NCBI GenBank assembly: GCA_009760855.2
Contig: WPIO01000150.1
Coordinates: forward strand, 726,001-790,000
Direction: 5' to 3'
DNA: 64,000 bases
DNA from: Cristatella mucedo
Lineage: Eukaryota > Bryozoa > Phylactolaemata > Cristatellidae
Position numbers and translations under genes: made by a program
In this document: in pieces, positions 49,974-62,098 of the stretch
How the letters are laid out: every line of letters starts with the position of its first letter
How positions within the stretch are numbered: position 1 is the stretch's first letter
The notes under the pieces: generated by a model
The model's database searches: none
Told to the model about the DNA's origin: nothing
The model's input: the letters and a program-made list of their open reading frames with translations, nothing else

Positions 49974-50272
49974 TTAGCTGATTTAACAGCCTCACTTGTA
50001 TAGCGAGAGAATAAAATAATTAAATATAATTCATTTGTATAGCACCCTAAGAGAACTTAATCTCTATTCAGGGGCTTCACATATGCCTCCGGGCTCGAGC
50101 CAACGACCAAAGCCAGACCTTGGTCTGGTTGAGCACTTTAACCGCTGGACCAAAGGCTATCACCACCGCTTGCAGTTGGCAATACAGAATCGCTCTCTGA
50201 ATGATTCGAACCCACGACCTCGGTGACGAAGAGCGAGCACCTTACCTCCTGGGCTATCAGGCCTGTATGTCT
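49974..50272 (-). mobile_element. SINE2 with SINE1 inserted
   Basis: SINE2 on the minus strand is split: its tail is at 49974-50015 and the rest, with B-box GTGGGTTCGAATCA, at about 50152-50272. Between them (about 50028-50150) lies a SINE1 copy, also minus, with its own tail and B-box region. Confidence 0.8.
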
Positions 50273-50749
50273 ACAGAAGCAAGAACGAATGTCATTAAGA
50301 AATAGCAGAAGAGTGTCACGAAATAGAAATGTGAAGCTATTGACACGGGCTCTGCACTCGGCCGCCAAAGCTGCGACAGCTCTTTCCTTGGAAGGCGAGT
50401 ATTCGATGCTCCATACAAAAAAAGGCAAGTCGGTTTCGGGAAATCAGGACAGCGAGTCAATACGACTACGATCTTAGCTTTCAGTCTGCTCTGCGAAAAA
50501 CACCGAGGGCAGTGAAAGATTAAGAATTAAGGCAAACAGGCTTGGTATTTGCCACGCGGCGAAATTGTGACAACACAACATAACTCGCCGCAGCGTCGCA
50601 AGCTCACGGGTCTCTAAGCGCTGGGCGCTCGTTCTCAGCACTTAAATCGATTGACTGCGAACATTCAATAAAGACGATCTGTCACAGGCAATTCTATTTA
50701 CGGCGATAAGGCAGCAGGCGCCACCTTCAAGTTACAACTGACCACATCG

Positions 50750-52300
50750 CTCGGGGCGCGGCGGCTGTACTGTGAATTCAGATCTCTGCCACGCTCGACT
50801 GGCTCGTATGCCTTAAACGTAAGCGCTTGCGTAATTACCACCGGTCATCGTCGTGCGTCGTTATGAAAAGGCGCCCGCAGGCGTACGCTGTGCCGGCCGA
50901 GGCCGCGCTGACGCAGGGCAGGGCGTGGGCAGCGTGTGACGACTGGCTCCGTGAGTCAGCAGAACCGGCCAGCACGCCGGCGGCGCAGTTCGCGACCGAT
51001 CGAGCGGCAAAGCCGAAGGCATATGGACTCCCATTGCCGACAGACTCGTCGGGGCTGCGCGGCCGCTGCCGACGCGTCCGTAGGCGAGCGAAGACGAAGC
51101 GCGGCGGGATCCCAGGGGAGCGCGAGCCGCTGGCGTCGTGCGGACCGACGCGGCGAGCCGTGCCGAACCTTGAATACTACGTCGCGGAGGCGCGGGCCGC
51201 GAGGAATGCTCGGAATGCTCTCGCGTCTCTTTGGCACGCTTGGCGGGGCGGCGACCCCCGCCCGCGAGCAGAGCTCCTCACGCGAAGCGAATCATAGGGA
51301 CACAGGCCGCGCCCCAAACACCCTCTCGCTCCCACCGGGTATACCCCTTCACTTCCGCACGGCCCCGCGGAGCGCGATGCCCAGCGGACCAGAAGCAGCC
51401 GCTCACGGCACGAGCCTCGTAACCCAGACGCCATGAGCCGTGTGCGCTCGCACCGCGAGAAGCTGTGCGAATGCCACTGTTCACACGTCACCTCTATGCA
51501 GCTTCGCTCAGGCGAGAGTCCCGACGACTAGAGGCGGCAGCCCTCCTACCCTCTCCCCTCCTCAGCGGGCGACGGTTTAGCACAAAGCCGACCGGCCGCG
51601 TTAGGAAGGCCGCCGGTCGACAGCTGCGGGTCGACAAGCGGTCGTATCTGAGCAGCCTGCTCTCACCTGAACTGCAGAGCTGCCTTTACGGCACTCGGCG
51701 TTCACTCCTTGCGACAATCTCACGGCGACGCTATCGGTCAGCTCACGTAGCTAGGCGTAGGCATACGCTCAGTGGATGATGCTCCGCAAGTCGCAGGTCG
51801 CACTCTGTGGACCGCCCACTTCCTCTCCGTCCCGACTGGTCACGTGACAATAGGCCCACGCCTCATATCGCGTGGCCCGCTGGCTGATGCCCTTTCCCGG
51901 AGGCGTTCTGGAATTGTACGCAATCCGGAGACCTGCACGCACGGTTAAACCTGGTTGCGCGTGTGGCATTTACAGCGCGCAATCATTGGTTGGCCTTCGC
52001 TTCAATCCTCCGAGAGCTCCAAAAGCTCTGAACGTACGCTCCCCTATATGTCCGCAGTAGCGGAGGCGTTGAAGGCGTCCAACGCCGAACTCGCTTCAGC
52101 GGCGGTGTCGGCGCTGGTCAGCGAAGAGCTAAGCGCTAGCCACAAGCACCAGGTTACAATGCACTGTGCTAAGACACATCGTATGTCTGGCGGATCCCCT
52201 CCGAGTATTCCAGCTGTAACGGTGGCGCTAGCTAAACCAGCCGAATTATAGCGGTTGGCTATTATTCGCGACTATGAGGCAATGGGATTGATTACTGCCG
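50750..52300. promoter_or_regulatory. CpG-dense, GC-rich block (possible promoter region)
   Basis: By eye this stretch is far richer in CG dinucleotides than the rest of the window, and it carries overlapping open frames on both strands (50827-51491, 51465-51779, 51955-52251) with Arg/Ala/Ser composition typical of GC-rich noncoding DNA. It could be a promoter or first-exon region, possibly for the minus-strand gene starting near 45.4 kb, or a decayed element. No domain recognised. Confidence 0.35.
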
Positions 52301-52319
52301 AGGCCGTACAAAAGGCTGG

Positions 52320-52603
52320 TGTTGTATGACAGTGTCTCTGGCGGCGGCTGTTCTAGTGGGAGTCTCGCGGAGACCCAGTGGATCCACTTACGCGGTAAAC
52401 GAGACTCTAATTCATTCCTCTCAACGGGCACAAATCTATGGGAGCCCAATCAATCGCAGCAGACGACACGAAATGTAATCTGCATTAGTGGCCTACCGCT
52501 GTGCTGCTTCAACGGCTTTGACTATTGGCCATGGGTGAGACATGTACATTGGTGTCGGGAGCTTCGCTAATTACATAAGCAGAAGCCGCAGGCGCACACA
52601 ACA
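52320..52603 (+). repeat. candidate 5' LTR
   Basis: Bounded by TGTTGT...ACAACA (short inverted ends). A primer-binding-site-like TGGCGCGCCGAGAC follows almost immediately, at about 52606. It is repeated in direct orientation at 57080-57340. Confidence 0.6.
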
Positions 52604-53049
52604 CTGGCGCGCCGAGACAGGGGCAGCGAGAATTCGAGACTCAAGGCGTTGGCATTGAGGCTGACGTGAGCATTAGGCCACATTGTTCGTTGGATCACGT
52701 CTGCAACCGTTCGCTGCTGTTAACTTGACTTGTCTGCAGTATGGATACGGAATTGATATACTAAAATACAAACGCTCGTCGCCGCTGCCGTGTTTTTTTA
52801 GTACTGTCTGCATACCTGCGTGAATTGGTGCAGTACCTGCTAGTAACTGGCCGTGATGCAAGGTTCAGGCGTCGCCGGTATTCTTCGCTCGTTGGCTGAG
52901 ACTAGAGCCGTTGCGAGCGCAGAGCTCGCGACCCAGTTCTGACCGAAAGTTGGAAGCCGCACAGCGAACATTTGTAGCATAGCGTGCATCATGCTGGGGT
53001 GCGTGTAGCGAGCGAAAATATCGACGGCTTCATTGGAAAGTGTGCCAAC

Positions 53050-53950
53050 GAATCAGAGGCGTAGTGAGAACTTTCGGCCGCCGGGGACAAAGCTGCAAAT
53101 GGCATCCCTTCCCCTTGTCGAAATTTGCTGCAAAATAGCTCCACCGCCGAAGAAATGCAAAAAACATACGTTAGCAGGCATATCGAGTAGATAAAGTTGT
53201 ATTAACTGTAGTAAAGGTACAAGGATTATCTTCAGCTTGCTAAAGCAACGTTCACAACTGGCCACCGATACAGCTACGGTGAGAAGAACTTGCAAGGCAA
53301 CTCAAATTAGGTAACATCTTCTCCATAACTGACAACGAAGACATGAGTTCCAGTTGTGTCTTTATTGTCGAATCGTGGCTGTATAGCTCTGCTCCATCAA
53401 CATCTGAACAGTAGAAGCGCTACGATCTAGAGGTCGCCGATCGAGTTCGGTCTGATCACGTGTCTCCAAAAGCTTTTTAACTTCCAACAAGAAACCGAAT
53501 TTGGCATCGAGATCTTTGAGCCGGGAAATCTACTTGCAGTTTCTTCCCGGAGATAGTCTATGCTGTCCTTCATTATTCTTGAAATATTCTCGGCCGTGAG
53601 ACCGCCATCTTTTTAGAGTTCTCCAGGAATCTGTGTCCTTCGGCGGACTCTTCATTCAACTGCAACTCCCCGCAATTCACATTTCCTTTTGGTATCTAGC
53701 AGTGATTCTTGGCACAGGTCTTCTCGAAGTCAACAACTCAACCTTAAGAGAATGGTGACCATAAGAGGCGTCTTTGAAGTTCATCTTTGGATCCTGCAGT
53801 CTTTTCTGAATGTAGTCAATATTCCTTAAGATGCTGCACCAAAGTAGCAACAAAGCAAAAAGTTCAAGTCCGAAATACAATATACGAGAGTGCCATCCTC
53901 ACTTCTTTTTTCAAAAGCGTTCCACTTGTATCCTCAGACAGTTGCTCCTA
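53050..53950 (-). pseudogene. hAT-type transposase remnant
   Basis: Minus strand: RLQDPKMNFKDASYGHHSLK near 53780 and, toward the C-terminus, VAVSVASCERCFSKLKII near 53250, the hAT dimerisation motif (S-V-A-S-C-E-R-x-FSKL). It is broken by stops between 53300 and 53680. No zinc finger or catalytic N-terminal part recognised. Confidence 0.75.
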
Positions 53951-53998
53951 AAGACTTGCAGTGCTGTTTAGTCCATCACTGATAGCCTACTGATAGCC

Positions 53999-54039
53999 TT
54001 AGATTGGGAGGCGAACTCAAAGTTCGCCTCCCAATCTAA
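53999..54039. repeat. perfect 19-bp inverted repeat with 3-nt loop
   Basis: TTAGATTGGGAGGCGAACT, then CAA, then its exact reverse complement. Confidence 0.97.
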
Positions 54040-54244
54040 AAAGACCACAAGCCAGCGTGATCCCCCTACCGCCCTTACCCGAGGCCTAGATTTACTGCTG
54101 CTAACGATAACTAAGAAAATGTACAGATGTATGTCCTTAGCCTAATGTTTTATCTGTTCTTGCCCAACGAACCCACTGTCGAGCTAATCATTTGGTTCTA
54201 TCTAAGGCACTCGAATGAGTCAACAGAGCAGCTCAAACAAGCCA

Positions 54245-55560
54245 AGAATAAGAATAATTAAAAAAATTCACACACTTGATAAAGCGCCCTCAGAGAACTT
54301 AATGTATTTCTATGCGCTTTATATTTGCTGCGAAGGAAACACTATCGGATGGCTAGTGATAGCATGCTCGATAAACAACAAGAATAACATGGTTAGGGGT
54401 GACATGCACAGGGTCAGCATGCAAATGTGGTTAGTGGCAGCATGCACAGTGTCAGCACGCATAAGCACATGAAGGACGAATCATAGGGACCCACTAAATG
54501 CTCTGATAAATAGGTGCGTTTTTAATCCTTTTTTAAATTTGGTCAAGTCAGGGGATGTCGTGTCGGGAGTGAGTTCCAGGCTTAGGGAGCATACGAACTA
54601 CAGGCACGGTCTCCAAAGGATTTGAGGTTTGTACGAGGTATAGGTAAATTTACTAAAAGCGGGTGGTACGATGTACGATGCCTAGTGGAGCAATAGATCT
54701 GATAGATAGCCTGGAGCCAAAGAATGAAGGAACCTAAAAGTGAACGATAGAACCTTGAAGTCGATGCGTTGCTAGACTGATAGCCTGTGCAGGTCGGCGA
54801 GAAGTGGTGTGATGTGGCAACTGCGACGCTCACGACAGACAAGCCTAGCTGCAGAGTTTTGAACCAGCTATAAGCACCTGATCGCACAGACCGGTAGACC
54901 AGCAAGCAGTGAGTTACAGAAGTCATGACGGGATGTCACAAATGCATGGACCAACTTAGATGTCATATCCCTGTCTAAACATGGTCGACTTTTAGCAATG
55001 TTATGCAGCTGAAAGTCGGCAGACTTGATTGTGGGGCTGATGTGGTCGTCTAACGAAAGGTCACTTTGGAACATGACACTTGGATTTCTTGCAGATTCAA
55101 CAGGATTCAAGAACAGATTCAAGTGTCATCCGCATAGAAGTGAAAGCCAAGATTGTGCTTGGCAATCACATCGCCAAGAGGAATAGTATAAACCATGAAA
55201 AGATCCGGACCAAGTACGGAGCCCTGAGGTACCCCATGTTTCAGAGGTTCCTCGGATGATCTTTGTACATTCACATTAATACTCTGGAGTCTCCCACTGA
55301 GATAGGACCTGAACCATTACAACGCAGTGCCAGTAATCTCCGGGTGAGATGATGGGCGCTCAAGAAGGATTTGGTAATCGATAGTTTCAAATGTGCCAAA
55401 AGATCGAGCAAAACAAGCAGAGACACTCTACCCATGTCTGCATTCTTAAGTAGGTCGTTGTACACCCGAAGCAATGCTGACTCTGTGGAGGGAGTAGCTC
55501 TAAAAACCAGACTGGAACTTAGTGGCAAGAATTGAAGTTTCAATTTATGTGTTCAGCCCG
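54245..55560 (-). mobile_element. family B LINE with part of RT
   Basis: Minus strand from truncated RT (VLLDLLAHLKLSITKSF; remnants of GVPQGSV and YADD contexts near 55220 and 55135) through [20 protein letters not shown] and the 3' UTR to the hairpin (54279-54320). Sequence between the YADD context and the NPVESARN block is deleted (about 55100). Confidence 0.88.
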
Positions 55561-55564
55561 TCTG

Positions 55565-57075
55565 CCAAGACTCGTTCCAGTGTCTGATGTTAATGGTAGA
55601 TGGGAGCCATAAATAAAAGCGTCAAGCTTAGCAGCATATAAATTCTAGTCGGGATTCTAGAGCTAATCGATCATGGGATAGTGCTATCTCTAGTGTATAA
55701 TGACTCTCACAGGAATTTTGACGTGAATTGAGGCTCAATGCTAGTTCACCTCCATTTCCAGGGAGCCTCCGATACCATTGACTGCCAAGTCCTCTCTCAA
55801 TACCCACCAAATCGCCATAGCAGCCATGGAATTGCACTAGAGAGGCTACAATTCTCTTGAGCTGAGAGATTTGATAGTGCAGATGTCAATTGTCTTTGAC
55901 TCCTCGTGTTTGAATCAGTGTCGATCACTTCGCGGATCCATGCTAATCCACTAGGATCCACGCTACTGCCTTGCGCTTCTACTTTTTGCAAATTACGCTC
56001 TCACTCTAGTGAAGATGACTGCGACAGTGTGTCGTCGGGCTGGGTAGCGAAACCGAGCAGCGAGTATCCTGATTTCAATAACGAACACTTTATATTCAGA
56101 AAGGCCAACCCGGCCTAACGGCCCAGTCTACGCTCTCGAGATGGCTGCTGGCCTCGATCTGGGATCGCTCTAGCTTTCTCCCTCCTATCTCGTACTCCTC
56201 CGGCAGCCCTTATACTGCATGCATGCACGGCTCTTTGCCCGTCGAGCGTCCCCAAGCCGCCGGACAGCTGGCGGCAGTTTGTGGTAGATGGATGTCCCGC
56301 ACGATGCTGCCGACGCACGGATTTGTGCCAGACTGCCGAGTCATCCCCCGAGACCCATTGTCGGCCTCTCAGCCGCTCGAGAGCCTTCGGCTGCTTAGGC
56401 AGCTCTGAGCCCTCGTAGGGCATCCGCCCAGTTCGCGAAGGCTCGTGAGTCATACGATCCCTCACACAGATGCAGAGCAATGTCTCTGCTTTGGTTCTAA
56501 CCTTCCTTCCACCAATATAGGACTTTCTCTACTTTCTTGCTTTGTCGACATTCGCCCGCGAATGGCAGCAAACTCTCTGAAGTTAAATGACAAGTCAGAT
56601 TGGAGAGCTACGAGTTAGCCTAGCCCCTTGTGGAAGTGGAAAGCTTTGTCGTCAAAGTGGGAACAGCTAGTAACTCCGGGTGTAAGGCGCTCGAACTTCG
56701 TAACCCGTGTGTTTGGGTTCCGAGTCCGGCAGCTGGCCGTTCTGTAACGCCCAATGTAAGGCTGAGGTGGCAGCCATGAAGGCTCGTTTGCCGATATTTA
56801 AGTGAGGTGGTTAAATAGCCTAACAGTTTATTTTACTTTAATTTTCCTATTGCAAACGGCACTGTCGGGCTGGCCCAAGTGTTTGTTCCGTCACGGAGCA
56901 CGGCATCTTGGCGGAGTTTAGCGCCACGCTAGTCGCTCTCCTATCAGCCCGTACCGCAGTCGCATCCCCGGTCCTCAACTAGAGAAGTAAGCAGCTTCGC
57001 AGGCATTATTGCTATTCCTCTGTATCTCACGATCCTAGTCATCGCTCGGCTTGCCAGAACTCTGCATCTGACATG
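55565..57075. other. unassigned sequence between LINE and second LTR
   Basis: Includes a GC-rich part (56100-56480) and a SINE2-like stretch (about 56660-56830: GTAAGGCGCTCGAAC, GGGTTCCGAGTCCGGC, AAGGCTCG...GTGGTTAAATAGCC). No gene recognised. Confidence 0.35.
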
Positions 57076-57079
57076 TAGG

Positions 57080-57340
57080 TGTTGTATGTCTCCGGCGGCG
57101 GCTGTTCTATAGGGAGTCTTTCGGAGACACAGGGGGCAACAAACGAGACTCTCCTTATTCCTCACAAGGGGCACATATATAGAAGCCTAATCAATCGCAG
57201 CAAACGGCACGAAATATAACCTGCATCAGTGGCACGATGCTCCGCTGCTTCGATGGCCTAACTATTGGCCACAGGTGAGGCATGTGCATTGGTGTCAGGT
57301 GCTTCGATAATTACAGCAGAAGCCGCAGGCACACACAACA
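57080..57340 (+). repeat. candidate 3' LTR
   Basis: Same ends (TGTTGT...ACAACA) and clearly related throughout to 52320-52603, but about 23 bp shorter. No PBS-like sequence follows and the flanking 5-mers do not match those of the first copy. Confidence 0.6.
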
Positions 57341-57479
57341 TAGGACTGCTCGTCCCGGAATAATAAATGATTTGCAGCCCTTTATCACACCTATAACGTC
57401 CTGCCGTTTGTAAAGAAGCTAAGGCGCCCAATGGCCTCAGGCTACTTTGCGAATATTGTAGCTTATGGCATCCTTGCCA

Positions 57480-58655
57480 GTTTTCCTATCAAGCATGGAA
57501 GTGAGTTTCACAGTCTAGGACCTGGAGAGAAAAAACTTCTGTCGTCAAGGGCCTTTAAGAATAGGAATGTAACAGCTAATGCATTGTCCATACAGGACCT
57601 GAGGGCACGAGGAGGCTGAAACTGGTGCAGAAGTTCAGCTGGGTATGAAGGAGCCAAGCCGTGACGGCCCTGTGGCTCAGCATAAGAACTTTGGCCTGTA
57701 TCCGTTGATCAACCGGCAGCTATCCGAGCTCTTTCAGCAAAGGCGACACATGACCAAACCTCTGGGATTTATAAACTAGCCTTGCAGCCCTATTCATCGC
57801 CAGCTGCAGTGGCCTAGTGGCTTTTTTGGTAGCCCAACCAAATGAGAATTACAGTAATTTAGCCGAGACAGAACCATCGGGCTAGTAAATTGTTTGCAAG
57901 CTACCGTGGGAGACAATTCTTAATCTTAGATAAGGATTGGACACGATGGCTAGCTGTAGAAGCAGTTTTTTTAAAGAAGCTTTTAAAATATAGGCAGCTG
58001 TCGAAGACGACAATCAAGTTCCAAGAAAGTGGAGGAGGTCGCACAACAGCATCACCTATTAGAGGAGCAAAACCGTCTAATTCAGCTACATCCTTGAGGT
58101 GTCCTGTGAGCAGCAGTTCCGTTTTATTGTCGTTCGTTTTTAAGGAAATTTGCCAATTTTCAGGATTGTTGGCAAGACAAGCATTCAGTTTATCAGTCGC
58201 TGCAGCAGATTCCGACGGTTTAACTAAATGACAAATACAGCTGAGTATTGTCAGCATAAAAGTGATAACCTATTCCATCGGCCTGAATCACTTTCCCAGA
58301 GATTGAGTATGAATCAAGAACAGCAAAGGATCGCGAACGGACCCCTGAGGGACTTCACAGGTGACTGATATGGTGGATGAGACCTGACCCCCACACGACA
58401 CGTATTGAACACAATCGGACTAGCACGATTTGAACCACGACAATGCCTTGTCTGCCAGACCGATCCTTGTTCTCAATCGTTCAAGCAGGATATCATGATC
58501 AACGGTGTCGAAGGCAGCTGATAGATCTAGCAGCGCTAGGGCAGTGACATTCCCGTCATCGTTGCTGCATAGGATTTCCTTGGTTACACGGAGCGGTTTC
58601 AGTAGAGTGCTGCCGCTTCAGCCCTGATTGAAATTCTTCTAGCATTTTATTCTTT
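57480..58655 (-). mobile_element. family A LINE, 3' two thirds with RT
   Basis: Minus strand: remnants of motif A (LALLDLSAAFDTVDHD) near 58530, motif B context near 58350, FLKTNDNKTELLLTGH near 58140 and the C-terminal region to about 57480. Multiple stops. No terminal block at the 3' end. Confidence 0.85.
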
Positions 58656-58827
58656 TATCAAACAGAACTTTCAATGCATTTATTAATGAATGATTACGAA
58701 ACTGAAATACTGTCGAGCTACTGAATAGGCACACTCGCTATCGAACAATTTTCTCCTCTTTAAGAGAGAAAGCTTATGGTTTATAGGCTGTAGTCATGTA
58801 ATCTATCATAACTCCCGAAGGTTTTAC

Positions 58828-59104
<277 letters not shown>

Positions 59105-59360
59105 TCAAACATATTCATATACATATATGGCCAAGGGTAGTCATCTGACAGACACAATGGGCCCAGTAATACAACTTCCACTATGGCTTCCATCAAAAGA
59201 ACTGCATTCCCCAATGACCAGATTAAGTATCGTATGCATATACAAATTATGCAAGTTGGTCCTACGACTTTTTTTAAGTTAACATCAACCAGGTTTAGTT
59301 AGTTGCGACATTCATATAACCAAGCTATGGAAGTAATTACAAAAAATTGAGAACACACCT

Positions 59361-59540
59361 CAGCCGTGATGGCACACTAGGTAAGGCGGTTGCTTTCACG
59401 ACCTCAGTCCCAAGGTCGTGGGTTCGATTCCTGTGGTGGGCAATCCTTTATCGCCACTGCAAGCGGTGTGATAGCCATAAAGGCTCTTCTGTCGCTATAC
59501 AAAAAGAGGCTTTTTAAGCAGCTAGGATTTATTTATTATC
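59361..59540 (+). mobile_element. SINE2, tRNA-derived, well preserved
   Basis: GCCGTGATGGCACACTAGGT head with A-box-like core, a perfect B-box GGTTCGATTCC, then the body with CGCAAGCGG, GGCTCTTCTGTCGCTATAC and a GAGGC...AGCTAGGATT end. Confidence 0.85.
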
Positions 59541-59842
59541 TAAAGCATTCTGTATTTGGAGGCCATAACTAAAACACCACAAGCTGTTCATCTCAACGCA
59601 GGTTTTTTAACATCCCTACGTTTAAGGAAATGTGACTAGGATGTCCTGATACTACCCAACAAAGCAATACTAAGATTGGAAATATATTGGTTAGGTTCAA
59701 TACTGGCGATATGGTATGTCAGTGCTGACATTTGGGGCATACGATGCTTGAACGAGAATAAAGTACTGATTTTGGCCGATCATCCCCTTGTGGACCAAGG
59801 ACTGGTAACTTTAGGATGAAAAAACCGGCAATAAGTTAACAA

Positions 59843-59848
59843 TTTATT
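59843..59848 (-). promoter_or_regulatory. candidate polyadenylation signal AATAAA of the second FRRS1-like gene
   Basis: AATAAA on the minus strand, about 262 nt after the stop at 60110. Motif and position only. Confidence 0.35.
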
Positions 59849-60109
59849 CATTAACATTAGAAAGCCAGACAACTTGATAATCCAAAAAGGAGCAAGCTTC
59901 AGGAAAACCAACTTCATTAATACTCCTGGTGGCCATGATAATGCCATTGCATCTAAGTAGGCTGCATGATTGACAACAATACAAGCATCACAGCTTTAAG
60001 CATGTCCATGCTGTGCAGCAACAAACAGGCAAGACCTGAAGTCATCTGTGCAACACATATAACAAGGAACGGGTAATATCGGACTTGTATGTTCAAGTTT
60101 GTAGAGCCA

Positions 60110-60199
60110 TTAGTATACCAAAATAGCAATCACTAATGTCACCGCTACAACTACAGCGACGACGAGGTTGACAGCAAAGAAGAAACCTTTAAATAAAAC
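60110..60199 (-). CDS. second FRRS1-like gene: last exon, C-terminal helix
   Basis: 90 nt, 29 codons plus TAA. Acceptor TTTTTCAG. Encodes VLFKGFFFAVNLVVAVVVAV and TLVIAILVY, a single hydrophobic helix. It has the same structure as the last exon of the downstream paralog, and both end in a similar hydrophobic core (V-x-x-x-x-IAIL). Confidence 0.85.
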   Translation of the reverse strand, partial: VLFKGFFFAVNLVVAVVVAVTLVIAILVY

Positions 60200-60311
60200 C
60201 TGAAAAAGAAGGCACAATGAATGCACCAAGCAGCCGATTCCATCGCAAAATTAAATCCATATGTGCACGGAGCGTATCAGCAGCTTAAGAGTTAGCATGC
60301 GTTCTGCAAAC

Positions 60312-60391
60312 CTGGCTGCAAAGGGGACTCGAAGGAGAAACGGTAGTTTCGCCCCCACCGCTGCCACTTGTAGACTTCATCTGTAAGCTAT
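60312..60391 (-). CDS. second FRRS1-like gene: linker exon
   Basis: 80 nt. Acceptor CGTCACAG, donor GTTTGC (weaker than usual). Encodes NSLQMKSTSGSGGGETTVSP and SSPLCSQ, a Ser/Gly-rich linker. Phases fit both neighbours exactly and parallel exon 13 of the downstream paralog, but the linker is 6 codons longer. Confidence 0.8.
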
Positions 60392-60675
60392 CTGTGACGC
60401 AGAGCAGTGACACATTAGCAGCCGATCGCACATTGCACTTGGAGACTTGGGCATGCTGGCAAGCATGTGTGCGGATCGCTGCACCTTGCCGAAAGCACAC
60501 ACGGAACACAAGGTAGGTGCTGAAGAACTGCACCCGGCACAAGCTGGTGACAGATCAGCAAAGTACGCATGTCGAACAGTTTGCTTTTTAGGTAGCCAGG
60601 AAAGTTGTCATCACTTTGGTGCAATTACGGAAGCAGCAAGCTGATCAAAATTGCTTTACCCTATATAGGCTTGGG

Positions 60676-60940
60676 ATTACTTGCCTTTGATGACCGAGAT
60701 CAAGGTGCTCGCCTTTGACAACCAAGGTCGAGGGCTCAAGCCGGCATAGGTTAGCCGGCATAGCCGACTTCCAGGTTAAAGTTAGGTTACTCAGCCTCGT
60801 TTGTATATCGGCAGAAAATGCTTAATGGCTTTCACTGTTGATTGCCGTGGGCAGTAAAGAATTGCCCGCTGTAGGACTTGAATATACAAGCTGGGTCGTA
60901 AGAGCGAGTACCTTACCCCTTAGACCCAGGGGCATGTGAG
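60676..60940. mobile_element. SINE1 fragment (plus) next to degenerate SINE2 (minus)
   Basis: 60676-60750 matches SINE1 (GGTGCTCGCCTTTGACAACC, GGGCTCAAGCC). 60788-60940 matches SINE2 on the minus strand in decayed form (GTAAGGTACTCGCTC, tail GAGGCTGAGTAACC). Confidence 0.5.
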
Positions 60941-60999
60941 TATAGACTGGTACATGAATAGACAGGATGCTATATGTATAGAAAAGACGGTAAATTTAT

Positions 61000-62095
61000 G
61001 GGTGCGATGGTAGAGGTTAACAACTAAGATGAGGTTATCTTGTGGATGAGCACAGACTTGATGGCCAAAATTCGAAGATCCAGCTGCCACGTGAAAAGGA
61101 GGCCACCGAGCGCAAATAAAACGCAAGAGATCGGGAACCTGCAAGCACGCGAGCTTTAATAATAACAAAAGGATATTTTCACAGCAAATTAAGGGGAATA
61201 AATTTGTATGTGTGCACTACATGCTTTCTGGAAAAGAAAGCATGTCGAGCGGTAAGTAATAATAAGCAAAGCATCAGCATGCATAAAACACTCGAAGGAC
61301 AATTCACGCGGAGTAAATTCAGAACAGGTTGATTGTCAGCTTCTTTTAAAATGCTATGGACAAGGTTTTGGGCTGTGCACTGCAACACAGCTCCAATTAT
61401 GTACGATTTCTTCTGCCTTACATCTGTACCCTAAGAGCCTATACAATCACACAAGCCACAGCTTTATAGCTCAGTAGAAACAGGTTCTGTGAACGGTTTT
61501 CACAGAAGCCCACCGGTCTACCGAGGAGTCTCTCACAACAAAATTGAGGAATCACAAAGGAGCCACAGAGGAGAGACAGAAAGAAGGAACAGAGGAGCTA
61601 CAGGAGAGCTATACGGAAGATACAGATGAGCGACGGATGGGCGCCAGATAAGCGACACAGGAGCTACAGAGACGCGACTGAGAGCCAGGAACGAGCGATT
61701 CGACCCCAAACAGCCAAGACAGAGCAAGCAGCAAAGATAGCAGCTGCTACCGTGCGACACCGCAGAAAGAAAATGGACAAAATAGCACTGACCACCATTC
61801 GGATGCGAACCCCTCTGCTTTCGGAAATCCACTCTGCTCAGTTGCCTTTGGAGCCAGCACACGTGGCGCATGAGTCGACTTGGAGTGTTTGAGAAGAGGC
61901 AAATACCGATGATCATAAAGAGCAGAATATAGGCCTGAGCCTGAGCGGCTTTCTCACTAGGAAGAAACCTGAGTATGCTTTCAAATTTTGTGCTGATAAA
62001 TGACACAGGTCGTTTTATTCTCTGAGGCGCTCCATGTTGAACGCTTCTAAGGAATTCAATCGGCAGGCATTCAAGGCAAAGCACAACAGACAACT
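61000..62095. other. intron of the second FRRS1-like gene
   Basis: Contains a purine-rich stretch with repeated GGAGCTACAG words (about 61500-61700). The minus frame stays open through 61533-62297, but no further exon with fitting phase was found. Confidence 0.4.
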
Positions 62096-62098
62096 TAC

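Noticed and set aside
50827-51491. Overlapping plus and minus frames of 100-166 residues
   Set aside because: GC-rich composition keeps all frames open; no recognised motif, so treated as a CpG-dense region rather than genes.
59361-59436. Possible functional tRNA gene
   Set aside because: The B-box is perfect but the cloverleaf is not convincing, and the same body and tail recur at five other places, so it is a SINE head.
61533-62098. Long continuation of the minus open frame beyond the paralog exon
   Set aside because: A GTAAGT donor at 62098-62093 and the phase fit to 60391 indicate that this is intron; residues beyond show no family similarity.
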